From assembly GCA_024330965.1 (NCBI GenBank), contig JANDJL010000022.1:1-51328 (forward strand): a DNA stretch of 51,328 nt, written 5' to 3'. This DNA is from Nitrospira sp. Its GTDB lineage: Bacteria; Nitrospirota; Nitrospiria; Nitrospirales; Nitrospiraceae. The position numbers and the translations under genes were made by a program. Shown here in pieces: positions 23,432 through 32,011 of this stretch; the first letter of the stretch is position 1, and every line of letters starts with the position of its first letter. The notes under the pieces were generated by a model. That model made no database searches. It was not told where the DNA came from and worked only from the letters and a program-made list of their open reading frames with translations.

Positions 23432-24445
23432 GTGAGGATCGCGATTGCGACTGACGCCTGGCTGCCGCAAGTCAACGGCGTCGTCCGCACGCTCGGACAC
23501 ACGGTCGATCATCTCCGAGCGTCGGGGCACGAGGTGCGACTCATCACGCCGGCGGATTTCAGAACGTATCCCTGCCCCACCTATCCCTCGATCCGTCTGG
23601 CGCTGTTTCCCAAACCGGGTGTGAAGCGAACGCTGAAAGAGTTTCGGCCCCACGCTATTCACATCGCCACCGAAGGGCCCATCGGCCACGCGGCGCGAGC
23701 CTTGTGCCGAAATCTATCGTTGCCGTTCACGACCTCGTATCACACTCAATTTCCGGAATATATCCGGGCGCGATGCCCGGTCCCCGTCCGCTGGTCGTAT
23801 GCCTACCTGCGCCGATTTCACAGCCGTGCCGTCCGGACCATGATCGCCACGGAGTCGATGCGGAGCCTGTTGCGCGAGCGGGGATTCAAAAATCTGGAAA
23901 TCTGGGCGAGGGGTGTGGACTCGGAGTTGTTCCAGCCGGGCCCTAAATCGCTGCTGTCCGATCCTAGGCCTATCTCCATGTATATGGGGCGGGTGGCGGT
24001 CGAAAAGAACATCGAAGCCTTCTTACAGCTCGATCTTCCCGGCTCCAAGTATGTGGTGGGAGATGGTCCGGACCTGGAGCTTCTACGCCGTCGATACCCC
24101 GACGTCCGATTTACGGGGCCGAAATCGGGACAGGAATTGGCCGCCTATCTGGCGGCGGCGGATGTGTTCGTCTTTCCGAGCCTGACCGATACGTTTGGTC
24201 TGGTGTTGCTCGAAGCGATGGCGTGCGGGGTGCCTGTTGCGGCCTATCCGGTTCCCGGTCCCATCGACGTCGTTCAGCCTGGAAAGACCGGCATGCTCGA
24301 CAACGATTTGCGTCGGGCTGTCCTCGGCGCGCTCACGCTTGATCCGGCCGATTGTGTGGCCTACGCCCGGCGACAGTCCTGGCGCCATTGTACGGAACGG
24401 TTTCTTTCTTTGCTCGCGCCGTTTGAGGAGAGAAGGTGGAAGTAG
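23432..24445 (+). CDS. agt: Agt-like GT4 glycosyltransferase (glycolipid synthesis)
   Basis: 337-residue GT-B-fold retaining glycosyltransferase from a GTG start. N-terminal acceptor domain: MRIAIATDAWLPQVNGVVRT, IRLALFPKP, AIHIATEGPIGHAAR, FTTSYHTQFPEY. C-terminal donor domain: EIWARGVDSELFQPGP, SMYMGRVAVEKNIEAFLQL, and the EX7E-type segment DTFGLVLLEAMACGVPVAAY. It resembles the Agt glycosyltransferases that make glycosyl-diacylglycerols from the diacylglycerol released by PlcP during phosphate limitation in rhizobia and marine bacteria. A PlcP homologue lies 2.8 kb away on the opposite strand. MgtA/SqdX-like mannosyl- or sulfoquinovosyltransferases are close relatives, so the sugar cannot be stated. 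Gene identity by family is firm; the lipid role is inferred from the pairing. Confidence 0.8.
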   Translation: MRIAIATDAWLPQVNGVVRTLGHTVDHLRASGHEVRLITPADFRTYPCPTYPSIRLALFPKPGVKRTLKEFRPHAIHIATEGPIGHAARALCRNLSLPFTTSYHTQFPEYIRARCPVPVRWSYAYLRRFHSRAVRTMIATESMRSLLRERGFKNLEIWARGVDSELFQPGPKSLLSDPRPISMYMGRVAVEKNIEAFLQLDLPGSKYVVGDGPDLELLRRRYPDVRFTGPKSGQELAAYLAAADVFVFPSLTDTFGLVLLEAMACGVPVAAYPVPGPIDVVQPGKTGMLDNDLRRAVLGALTLDPADCVAYARRQSWRHCTERFLSLLAPFEERRWK

Positions 24446-24556
24446 CGGCTGAGCCCGGTTCCTCCCCCTTGCTCGGCCGTGGCGCGCTCAGAAACTGGTG
24501 CACGGCCGAGCAGCTTCTTTGCGAAGGTAGGCGCGCTTGGTTCCTTTGTATCCTCT

Positions 24557-24646
24557 CTACTCTCCGTCCGTCGTGCCCGTCCCGAAGGCGTTGTACAACA
24601 CCCCCAAGGCGACACAGACTATGAGCACTCCGCCGATCACCATCAT
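24557..24646 (-). CDS. possible 29-residue membrane peptide
   Basis: Short frame starting with a double Met at 24646: one hydrophobic helix (VIGGVLIVCVALGVLYNAF) and a polar tail ending DGE. A strong AAAGGAGGTGA lies upstream, though 8-12 bases from the start. Nothing else explains the 386-bp gap 24446-24831 between two converging genes, so this may be a genuine small protein, but I recognise no homologue. Confidence 0.35.
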   Translation of the reverse strand: MMVIGGVLIVCVALGVLYNAFGTGTTDGE

Positions 24647-24831
24647 TACTCTGCTTCACCTCCTTTCATCTCTCATTCATGCCAAGACATCGGTAAGCGA
24701 CCGTTGAATTTCAGGATCCGCTTTTCGGTTCCGTGCTCCGCAAGGATTGCCGTCCTGCTCCATCCTTCATCGGAGCCGGTCAAACGTAGTCGGTCAAGTC
24801 ACTGACGCGGACTGTGCGGCATCGGTACTCG

Positions 24832-27168
24832 TCAGGACTTAGGACTCGTCTGGTTCGTCGTGTACGGAGGGAAAAAAGCGCGCCATCCGCCGGCGGACCG
24901 AGGTAGATAAGCCTTGATGTCCGTGAACGGATCGGTGACCAGTTTCACGAACCAGATCATGGAAGTCCGAACGTCATGCAGCCAGGCTAAATAGGCCACG
25001 CGCCCCAAGACCACCACCAGCGTCAGCCCCCACCATTGCTGGGCGATGGCGGGCCACTTGTCGAGCAAAGCCGACCACGACCAGGCGTCGGCCCCAAGCA
25101 TGTTGGCGATGGGAATCGCACAGTAGGCTGTGACGATCATGGTCTTATTCGGCGTGTTGAAACCGAGCAGCAATTCTTCCTTGTCGTGGCAGGGCGGCTC
25201 GATGACGGCGTGGCCGAACTGTCTGACGAACAGCGCAGCGAGGCTGGCGGTGACCGCCGTTGCGAGGTCGGTGAAGATCAAGACGTAGCAGTAAATGAAG
25301 ACGCTGGAACTGAGAAGGTGCAACAATTGATTCAGAGGGTGGCTGTGTGAGGCCACGTGATCGTCGTGTTTCCGACGCATCACCTCCGCGTAGAACGTAC
25401 GCAGTGGTTTGGGTATCTGCACGATGCTGCCGATCATTTCCCATATCAGTCGCGATTTCATGGCGTTCCTCCGTTCCGGTTGATCGAGTTCTTCCGGCCA
25501 CCAGCCGTCGGCCGCCATGCGCGAGGCGGCGGCGATCACGTGGTCCTGCAGTGCATCGTAATGTTCCGACCGAAACGCCATGTTGCTGAGGCATCGACCG
25601 GTGCCCACCCAACTTAGCGTGACGCCTTCGGCACGCAGGTAGTATTGCAGCAGCCAGTTGTACCGCCCCGGTCGTTGAAACAGGATGGTCCAGACCGTCG
25701 ACAGAGTGACGACGCGCAGTGGCAGCGAGCGTTCCGCGAACTCCTTATTGACCGAAGCCGCCCATGCGGCGCAGCGCTCGTTAGCCTCGGCATAGCGTTG
25801 CCGGGCTTGGGGGGCGGTGGCCCACCGCAGGAATTCGTTCATCGCACCCATGACGTGCGGGTGGGCTGAAAACGTGCCGATCACGTAGGCCACTCTCATC
25901 GGGTGATCGGGATCAAAGCGGCGCATGAGGTCTTGTGTTCCGCAACAGACTCCGACGGGCAGCCCGCCGCCGACCGTCTTGCCATAGACGACGAGATCGG
26001 CCTGAACGCCAAAATATTCCTGCGCCCCGCCCGGCGCGAGCCGGAACCCGGAGTACACTTCATCAAAGATCAAGGGGATCTTGCAGGTGGTGCAGACGTC
26101 GCGAAGCTGCCTGAGCCACCGGGCGTAGGGCTCATGGGCTTCTTCGGTTTTTCTGATGTCGCTGGTCAGGAGAACGGCGTCGCTTGGAGGCGGCGAGTTC
26201 GGATGAAATGACTGGATCGGATTGACAATGACGGCGGCGATGTCTTTCCGCATCAAACGGATCGCATGGAGCGAGGCGGGATGACAGTCCTTCAAGGTGA
26301 TGCAGTCCTTGATCTCACGTTCGCTGCCCAAGCCTGGCTGCACGCCATCCCACCAGCCGTGGTAGGCGCCGGCGAAACAGACAATGAATTTCCGACCCGT
26401 ATTGAAGCGCGCGAGTCTGATCGCGGCCATGACGGCTTCGGTGCCGCTCATGTGGAACGAGACCTCGTCAAGTTTCGAGATCGATTTGAGCATGGCGATG
26501 TTCTCGGCGACGACCGGGTGCAACGGTCCCAACACGGGGCCCAGATCCTTGACGCGCTCCCATCCTCGTTCTATCCACTCTTTATATTGATCGTAGCCGG
26601 CGACGTTCACGCCGTAGGAGCCGCTCACATCCAGCGACCAGTTGCCGTCAAGATCTTGCAACATTGGGCCTTGGGAGGCGGTCACCACCGAACAGAGATT
26701 GAACTTGTCCCGCATGAGCCGGGCGAAGGGGAAAGGAACCCGTCCAGCGTCCGTGAAACGCAGGTCGGAGAGTCCTTCCCGAACCTCATTGGCCCAGGCG
26801 ATTGACCGGGAGTGACGCTCCTGAAAATGGTCGGCCAGGCGATCGAGAGCGCGGCGGCGTTTGCTCGCAGTTGCCTGATCGGCGCCGTCGGCTGTGAAAA
26901 AGGTCTCCTGTGAGTAGTCGTGGGTTGCGACCCAAGGCGCGAGCAGCCGGGAAATCTCCGGAGCGAACGAACGGGCCCGGAGGATGGCCAGCGCACGACG
27001 CAGCTTCGCGAGCAAGAGCACGAACCAGACAATGAGCAAGCCGATGCCGATCGTAACGGCCGCCTCTGGCCATCCCATCTTGTCCGTCTCGCATGCCGAG
27101 GAGAGGCTCAAGCCGACACATGCGCTCCATCGTTCATAGAACTCGTGCTCATGGGACTCACCGAACAT
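24832..27168 (-). CDS. class III aminotransferase fused to a polytopic membrane domain
   Basis: 778 residues from ATG 27168 (GGAGGG upstream). Residues about 33-58 form a membrane helix. The central part (about 115-560) is a class III PLP aminotransferase close to glutamate-1-semialdehyde aminomutase: SFHMSGTEAVMAAIRLAR at 237-254, AGAYHGWWDG, IFDEVYSGFR with Asp369-Glu370, and the PLP-binding Lys397 in VYGKTVGGGLPVG. The C-terminal 190 residues hold about five helices with conserved-looking histidines (HSHPLNQLLHLLSS; RQFGHAVIEPPCHDKEE), resembling Mpo1/DUF962-like membrane proteins. Such fusion is unusual for hemL, which is soluble and about 430 residues. It follows plcP by 37 bp on the same strand, so it is probably co-transcribed with it, and lies near agt. 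A role in an amino-containing, phosphorus-free lipid is my inference; the reaction is unknown. Confidence 0.85.
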   Translation of the reverse strand: MFGESHEHEFYERWSACVGLSLSSACETDKMGWPEAAVTIGIGLLIVWFVLLLAKLRRALAILRARSFAPEISRLLAPWVATHDYSQETFFTADGADQATASKRRRALDRLADHFQERHSRSIAWANEVREGLSDLRFTDAGRVPFPFARLMRDKFNLCSVVTASQGPMLQDLDGNWSLDVSGSYGVNVAGYDQYKEWIERGWERVKDLGPVLGPLHPVVAENIAMLKSISKLDEVSFHMSGTEAVMAAIRLARFNTGRKFIVCFAGAYHGWWDGVQPGLGSEREIKDCITLKDCHPASLHAIRLMRKDIAAVIVNPIQSFHPNSPPPSDAVLLTSDIRKTEEAHEPYARWLRQLRDVCTTCKIPLIFDEVYSGFRLAPGGAQEYFGVQADLVVYGKTVGGGLPVGVCCGTQDLMRRFDPDHPMRVAYVIGTFSAHPHVMGAMNEFLRWATAPQARQRYAEANERCAAWAASVNKEFAERSLPLRVVTLSTVWTILFQRPGRYNWLLQYYLRAEGVTLSWVGTGRCLSNMAFRSEHYDALQDHVIAAASRMAADGWWPEELDQPERRNAMKSRLIWEMIGSIVQIPKPLRTFYAEVMRRKHDDHVASHSHPLNQLLHLLSSSVFIYCYVLIFTDLATAVTASLAALFVRQFGHAVIEPPCHDKEELLLGFNTPNKTMIVTAYCAIPIANMLGADAWSWSALLDKWPAIAQQWWGLTLVVVLGRVAYLAWLHDVRTSMIWFVKLVTDPFTDIKAYLPRSAGGWRAFFPPYTTNQTSPKS

Positions 27169-27205
27169 CAGGCCCTCCTTTCTCCATGTGGGTGTGGCAC
27201 CGACG

Positions 27206-28063
27206 CTACGCGACGGATCGATCGGGTGCGGCGACGACAAGATCTTCTTCGGGGAATACGGTCAGCCGATCGTGATCTATCAGGCGGGAATGTTTGAGGC
27301 TGGCGACGGTGTCCACCCATCGCAGCAGCTCCAGACTGCCGTCATAGTGTTCCACCAGCGCGCTGCAGCTCTCGACCCAATCGCCGCAGTTACAGTAGAT
27401 CACGTCGTTCAACCTGGTGATCTCGGGGCGGTGAATGTGCCCGCAGACCACGCCTTCGACGCCGAGACGGCTCGTCTCGTACGCCACTGCCTTTTCGAAA
27501 TTGCTGATGAACTGCATGGCATTTTTTACTTTGTGCTTTAGAAAACCCGCCAATGACCAGTGCGGCAGATCGAGCGTTCGACGAATCCAATGAACGAGAT
27601 AATTGGCTTTAAGCAGCCAATCGTACAGACGGGTGCCCAGCATTGCGATGGCGCGCGAACTCCGGACGATGCTGTCGAATTTGTCTCCGTGTGTCACCAG
27701 CAGGCGCCGACCGTCGGCGCCGGTATGGATCGCTTCCTTCACGATGTGGACATTGCCGAACGTCATGTCATGATAGTCGCGCAACAGCTCATCGTGATTG
27801 CCCGGAACGTATACGACCTTAGTGCCGTGTTTGGCTTTGCCCAGGATCGTCCGCACGACGTTGTTGTGCGATTGTGGCCAAAACATGCGTTTCTTCATTT
27901 CCCAGATATCGATGATGTCTCCGACCAGGTAGAGGTATTCGCAATGGACGGAATGAAGAAAATCGAGTAGGTGATCGGCGCTGCATCCCCGGAATCCCAA
28001 ATGAACATCGGAAATCCAGACTGTGCGAAAGGACCACGCGCGGAATTCGTCCGGTTTCTTCAT
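27206..28063 (-). CDS. plcP: PlcP-like phospholipase C (metallophosphoesterase)
   Basis: 285-residue calcineurin-fold metallohydrolase from ATG 28063, set by GGAGG eight bases upstream (an ATG at 28105 would add 14 residues). Metal-binding motifs are complete: SDVHLG (Asp19, His21), VGDIID (Asp49), PGNHDELLRD (Asn89, His90), THGDKFD and CGHIHRPEI. FWPQSHNNVV, the LKHKVKNAMQFI segment and NCGDWVESCSALVEHYDG are characteristic of PlcP rather than of LpxH. PlcP strips head groups from phospholipids under phosphate starvation, releasing diacylglycerol for Agt-type glycosyltransferases. It lies upstream of the aminotransferase fusion and probably forms an operon with it. Older annotation would call it a UDP-2,3-diacylglucosamine hydrolase-like protein. 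I found no convincing Pho-type box directly upstream. Confidence 0.85.
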   Translation of the reverse strand: MKKPDEFRAWSFRTVWISDVHLGFRGCSADHLLDFLHSVHCEYLYLVGDIIDIWEMKKRMFWPQSHNNVVRTILGKAKHGTKVVYVPGNHDELLRDYHDMTFGNVHIVKEAIHTGADGRRLLVTHGDKFDSIVRSSRAIAMLGTRLYDWLLKANYLVHWIRRTLDLPHWSLAGFLKHKVKNAMQFISNFEKAVAYETSRLGVEGVVCGHIHRPEITRLNDVIYCNCGDWVESCSALVEHYDGSLELLRWVDTVASLKHSRLIDHDRLTVFPEEDLVVAAPDRSVA

Positions 28064-28430
28064 CCGTTCGGCCTCCGGTGGAGATGATAGACGCTGCGGC
28101 AGCATAGGACGAAGCGTATAACGGCGATGTTTCCGACCAATTAGGATGACAAGGGAGTTCCATGAATTCTTGATATGAAAACGGTGACGTGCGAAACACG
28201 TTCATAATGAACGACGAGGAAACGAAGAGGGAGCACGGAGGGAGTACCAAAAGACGGCGAGTCCGCCCAAAACGGTCATCGGCCGCAGCCCGGTCGGTTC
28301 CGTGTTCGTTACAAGCCAGTTCCGCCGTTGACCTGCGCGCGAAGGTATTCCAGAATCGAACGCAACGGATGAGAGACGTGTATTCTGATCGTATGATTCC
28401 GCGCATGCTCGTACACCCTCCTGCCAGGTG
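28064..28430. other. divergent spacer between plcP and the hydrolase gene
   Basis: No supported gene. Near 28140-28205 the plcP-side strand has several CGTCAC/TTCAT-type hexamers at about 11-bp spacing, too degenerate to call. TATGAT at 28392-28397 could be a -10 for the hydrolase. Confidence 0.3.
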
Positions 28431-29138
28431 ATGTGTGTGATGAAGCCGACCGAGCTTGTGCTTCTTCCCGGGCTCGACGGGACGGATGTTTTTTTCAGGC
28501 CGTTGCTCGCGGTGCTGCCGGAGTGGGTCGTGCCGAGGGTCGTGCAGTTTCCGACGGTCGGGGCAAACGATTATCCGGCGTTGCTCAAACTGGTTCGTCA
28601 CGCTTTGGCGCACCGATCTGGATACTATGTGCTGGGTTGGTCCTTCGCGGGGCCGCTCGCGCTGATGTTGGCTGAGGCCGAGCCGAACAGCGTGCGGGGC
28701 GTGATTTTGGCGTCTACGTTCGTGTGTCCACCTCGTCGGATCTTCGCGCGTCTCCGATGGGCCGCCGTGACGCCGACGGTATGGATGATTCGGGCCGGCA
28801 AGAGACTTCCGGTCTGGCTGTTCCGAAGGTCAACCGACCGGCTCAGGCGTGACAAAACCGAAACGTGGCAGCGCGTCGGCAGCGGCATGATTGCGGCGCG
28901 GATCAGGACGTTGCTTAACGTCGACGCGCGGGAATCCTTACGCGCTTGTTCGCACCCCGTTCTTTGCTTGGCCGGCCGCGATGACGGGGTTGTGCCTTAT
29001 CATAACGTCGAAGAAATCGCCCGTCTTCGACCGTCCGCTGCCGTGCATCTTATTGAAGGAGGCCATTTCGCGATTTATACGAACCCGAAAGTCGCTGCCG
29101 AGGTGATCATGGAGTTTATGAGGGAGCAAGAGAGATGA
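28431..29138 (+). CDS. alpha/beta-hydrolase
   Basis: 235 residues with a full hydrolase triad: nucleophile Ser in VLGWSFAGPLAL (GxSxG), Asp in LAGRDDGVVP and His in EGGHFAIYT. The start region LVLLPGLDGTDVFF carries the oxyanion-hole strand (LPGLDG). There is no signal peptide, so it is cytoplasmic. GTG 28428, ATG 28431 and ATG 28440 are all possible starts; none has a strong ribosome site. Substrate unknown. Next to plcP, a lipase or thioesterase role is possible but unproven. Confidence 0.8.
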   Translation: MCVMKPTELVLLPGLDGTDVFFRPLLAVLPEWVVPRVVQFPTVGANDYPALLKLVRHALAHRSGYYVLGWSFAGPLALMLAEAEPNSVRGVILASTFVCPPRRIFARLRWAAVTPTVWMIRAGKRLPVWLFRRSTDRLRRDKTETWQRVGSGMIAARIRTLLNVDARESLRACSHPVLCLAGRDDGVVPYHNVEEIARLRPSAAVHLIEGGHFAIYTNPKVAAEVIMEFMREQER

Positions 29139-29467
29139 GAACTGTCCACGGGTCCTCATCGGTTGCCCGACGCCCGTTCTTTACTTACGTCGTCAACCTC
29201 GGCAGTGCGACGCTGCTCAAGAGCGTCGACAACGTGGTGATGATGGTGGTTCAGGGGATCAAGCGATACGTGTTGTGCGCCGATCGTTCTCGCTACCGCG
29301 AAGCTGGAGGTCTCGCATTTGGCCAAAGACATGTCTTCTCACCGAGGCGAATATCTCATCGCCTCGCTCTCCACGGCATGAATCATCGTGCCCCGTTCAA
29401 CTATATGTGGAATCGAATCCGCCACCTGCACGCTGAGGATGTTCGGTTCGTTCTTCTGTTCGTGTGA
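29135..29467 (+). CDS. hypothetical protein, low confidence
   Basis: 110-residue frame whose ATG overlaps the stop of the hydrolase gene (ATGA), a typical translational coupling. GAGAG precedes it. No family is recognised; composition is Arg/His-rich in the second half, which looks less protein-like than the first 50 residues, so it may be a decayed gene or spurious. Confidence 0.3.
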   Translation: MRTVHGSSSVARRPFFTYVVNLGSATLLKSVDNVVMMVVQGIKRYVLCADRSRYREAGGLAFGQRHVFSPRRISHRLALHGMNHRAPFNYMWNRIRHLHAEDVRFVLLFV

Positions 29468-29972
29468 TGACGAACTTGATCCAGATCCTTTCGGGCACGA
29501 ACATGAATTGAAGGAGCCACGAGAGACCGTGTCATGCGTGTCCAAGGCGTTCAGACGTTCAATTCAAAATGGAAGACATGAAAATAACGTAACGTTGAGG
29601 CGATCTTGAGACGGGTGTTACAAGATCCGACTACCTTCGGGATAGGAGTGACTCTAGAGAAAAGACAATCAGTGAGAAGAGGATCAGCGAAAAGAGACTA
29701 GGAAAAAGAACCCGAACGAGAAACGGTTCTATGGCGATATGCTCCATCCTCCGGGAAAAGGCTTGACACACACAGACCGTCCGGCGCGAAAAAGCCGATC
29801 CTCACAGAGAATCCCTCGTCCGTTCGCTTTCTTGGCGACCAGTTCGTTCGCGCGCAGGCAAAATAGATGGGACAATCCCATGTCGCGATCACTCGATTGA
29901 TGAGATGATCGGATCGATTCGTGCTCCAGCCCGAACATGGTTTTTCGGTCATGTGAATTTCAGGTTATGTGA
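29468..29972. other. non-coding spacer before the TRAP operon, with a possible Pho-type box
   Basis: No convincing gene. At 29583-29621 AATAAC-N5-GTTGAG-N5-CTTGAG-N5-TGTTAC keeps the 11-bp period and the start and end hexamers seen at other boxes, but no clear -10 follows and the first TRAP gene is 350 bp away. Confidence 0.35.
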
Positions 29973-30935
29973 ATGTGGATGGATCATGGCCTCAAACCGA
30001 GCGGTGTTCGTCGGCGACGGCGGTGTTCTCTGCTCATCGGTGTGCTCGTCGTGACTGTGCTCGGCGGGTGTTCCGTCAAGCGTCTGATGGCCGAGTCAGT
30101 CGGAGAGATGTTGGCCGGGGATTCCGATCTGTATGCGGCGGAGGAGGACCCGGACCTTGTCCGCGAGGCGCTCCCCTTCGGCCTCAAGACGGTGGAAGGG
30201 CTTTTGACGATTTCTCCCAATCATCGAGCGATGCTCGTGTCGGCTGCCAAAGGTTTTACCACCTATGCCTATCTGCTTCAGGACGAGGCCGACAGGTTGG
30301 AAGCAACCGATGTGGATCAGTCTCGACTCCTGCGAGCCCGTTCCAAGAGGCTGTATCTGCGAGGTCGCGATTATGCGCTTAGGGGATTGAGTCTGGCACA
30401 CGATCGGTTCGAAGATCTGCTGCGTCGCGATCACATGTCCACGTTGGCCAAGACCACGGGGGAGGACGTTCCCTTTCTCTATTGGGCCGGTGTGGCGTGG
30501 GGAGGCGCGCTCTCTGCCGGACCGGACGATCTCGCCTTGGTCTCCGAAACGCCTCTGTTCGCTGCTCTGCTGCGCCGGGTTGTTGATCTGCGCGAGGACT
30601 ACGAAGGGGGAGCGGCTCACGAATTTCTGGCCTCCTACGAAGCAAGCCGTCCAGGGGGGAGCGCGGCATTGGCGCGGGAGCATTTTTCCCGGGCCTTGGC
30701 ACTCACGGACACTCCTCGCGCGTCCTTGTTCCAGGCTCTGGCGGAACGTCTTTCTGTCAAAGAGCAGAATCTCGACGAGTTCAGAGACCTCCTGTCGAAA
30801 GCCTTGGCCGTCGATCCGAATCGGCAACCGAAGGAGCGGTTGATCAACGTGGTCGCCCAGCGGAAAGCCCGGCGGCTGTTGGCACGGATTTCAGAACTGT
30901 TTGTCGATGCGGATCCCGTGGAGGAAATTCCATGA
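29973..30935 (+). CDS. TRAP transporter TatT component family lipoprotein
   Basis: 320 residues with a basic N-region, a hydrophobic core and a lipobox LGGC-S near residue 33, so it is an exported lipoprotein. The rest is helical, TPR-like (VREALPFGLKTVEGLLTISP; KGFTTYAYLLQDEADRLE; FLYWAGVAWGGALSAGPDDL), matching TatT, the T-component of TPAT-type TRAP systems known from Treponema. TatT is a periplasmic trimer thought to act with the P-protein. Its stop overlaps the start of the DctP gene (ATGA), confirming an operon. Confidence 0.85.
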   Translation: MWMDHGLKPSGVRRRRRCSLLIGVLVVTVLGGCSVKRLMAESVGEMLAGDSDLYAAEEDPDLVREALPFGLKTVEGLLTISPNHRAMLVSAAKGFTTYAYLLQDEADRLEATDVDQSRLLRARSKRLYLRGRDYALRGLSLAHDRFEDLLRRDHMSTLAKTTGEDVPFLYWAGVAWGGALSAGPDDLALVSETPLFAALLRRVVDLREDYEGGAAHEFLASYEASRPGGSAALAREHFSRALALTDTPRASLFQALAERLSVKEQNLDEFRDLLSKALAVDPNRQPKERLINVVAQRKARRLLARISELFVDADPVEEIP

Positions 30936-31939
30936 TTCGTATCACGTATGTCGGTTTCGTCGTGGCGACGATCCTCCTTGGTTGCCAGATGGCGTCTGCT
31001 GAAACCATCAAATTGGGGACCTTGGCGCCCAAGAATTCACCCTACTACGACATTCTGAGAGACTTGAGTGACCGTTGGGAGAGGATCTCAAACGGTTCGA
31101 TTCGTTTGCGCATTTATGCCGATGGCGTGGCCGGCGACGATCCTGACATGGTCCGCAAGATGCGGATCGGTCAGCTCGATGCCGCTCTCCTGGCCGGCTC
31201 GGGACTCTACGAAATCGCTCCAGAAACCAAGGCCATCCAGATGCCTCTGATGTTTCGCGACGATGACGAATGGGATTATGTGCGGACGCGGATTGCTCCC
31301 AAACTAGAACAGATCTATGCCGCAAAGGGATTCCGGGTGCTTCTTTGGGGAGACGCTGGGTGGGTCCATATGTTCAGTCAGAAACCTGTGGTGTATCCGG
31401 ATGATCTCAAACCACTCCGGCTCTTCGTGTGGGCCGGCGATCAGGACAACGTACAGGCTTGGAAAAACATGGGATACCGCCCTGTGCCGCTCGCCGTCAA
31501 CGAGCTTCATTCCGCGCTCCATTCTGGCATGGTCAACGCCTTTCTCGCGACGCCGCTGGCCGCGTTGTCCTTTCAATGGTTCGCCTTGAGCAAGGATATG
31601 ACCGACATCAGGCTGGTTCCACTGGTCGGCGCTCTGGTGATCGCGGAAAAAAAATGGCAGGCCATTCCCGCGGATCTGAGAGAGCGTCTCAGTGAGGCCT
31701 CGCGAGAAGCGGGCACACGGTTTCTGCGAGAGATGAGAAAACATAGCCACGAGGCCATCCACATCATGCAACAACACGGCCTCATCATCCATGCCGTCTC
31801 ATCTGATGCGCTGGCTGAATGGGCCACGCGATTCAGGGCGAATTACCCTACGATCATGGGCGGCAACGTTCCTCCGGACCTGGTTGACGAAGTGGAACGA
31901 CTTCGCGATGAGTACCGAGCAACGACCATTGCTCGCTGA
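30932..31939 (+). CDS. TRAP transporter substrate-binding protein (DctP family)
   Basis: 335 residues. Signal peptide MIRITYVGFVVATILLGCQM then SAE-TIKLGTLAPKNSPYYD. The fold shows the DctP signature elements RLRIYADGVAGDDPDMVRKM, GQLDAALLAGSGL, and VVYPDDLKPLRLFVWAGDQD, which carries the carboxylate-binding arginine region, with AVNELHSALHSGMVNAF next. It delivers an organic anion (usually a carboxylate) to the DctQM permease encoded next. It overlaps tatT by four bases and lies 72 bp before the permease. The ligand cannot be predicted. Confidence 0.88.
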   Translation: MIRITYVGFVVATILLGCQMASAETIKLGTLAPKNSPYYDILRDLSDRWERISNGSIRLRIYADGVAGDDPDMVRKMRIGQLDAALLAGSGLYEIAPETKAIQMPLMFRDDDEWDYVRTRIAPKLEQIYAAKGFRVLLWGDAGWVHMFSQKPVVYPDDLKPLRLFVWAGDQDNVQAWKNMGYRPVPLAVNELHSALHSGMVNAFLATPLAALSFQWFALSKDMTDIRLVPLVGALVIAEKKWQAIPADLRERLSEASREAGTRFLREMRKHSHEAIHIMQQHGLIIHAVSSDALAEWATRFRANYPTIMGGNVPPDLVDEVERLRDEYRATTIAR

Positions 31940-32011
31940 TCCGGGGCGACCGGATGCATCCATCGTGCCGACGGCGCAGTGTTCGCCGCGCTTCATCAAG
32001 GCACGGTGGAG

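Noticed and set aside
28064..28210. Pho-type box upstream of plcP
   Set aside because: Some CGTCAC and TTCAT hexamers have near 11-bp spacing, but no four-repeat arrangement with a -10 at the expected distance could be built.
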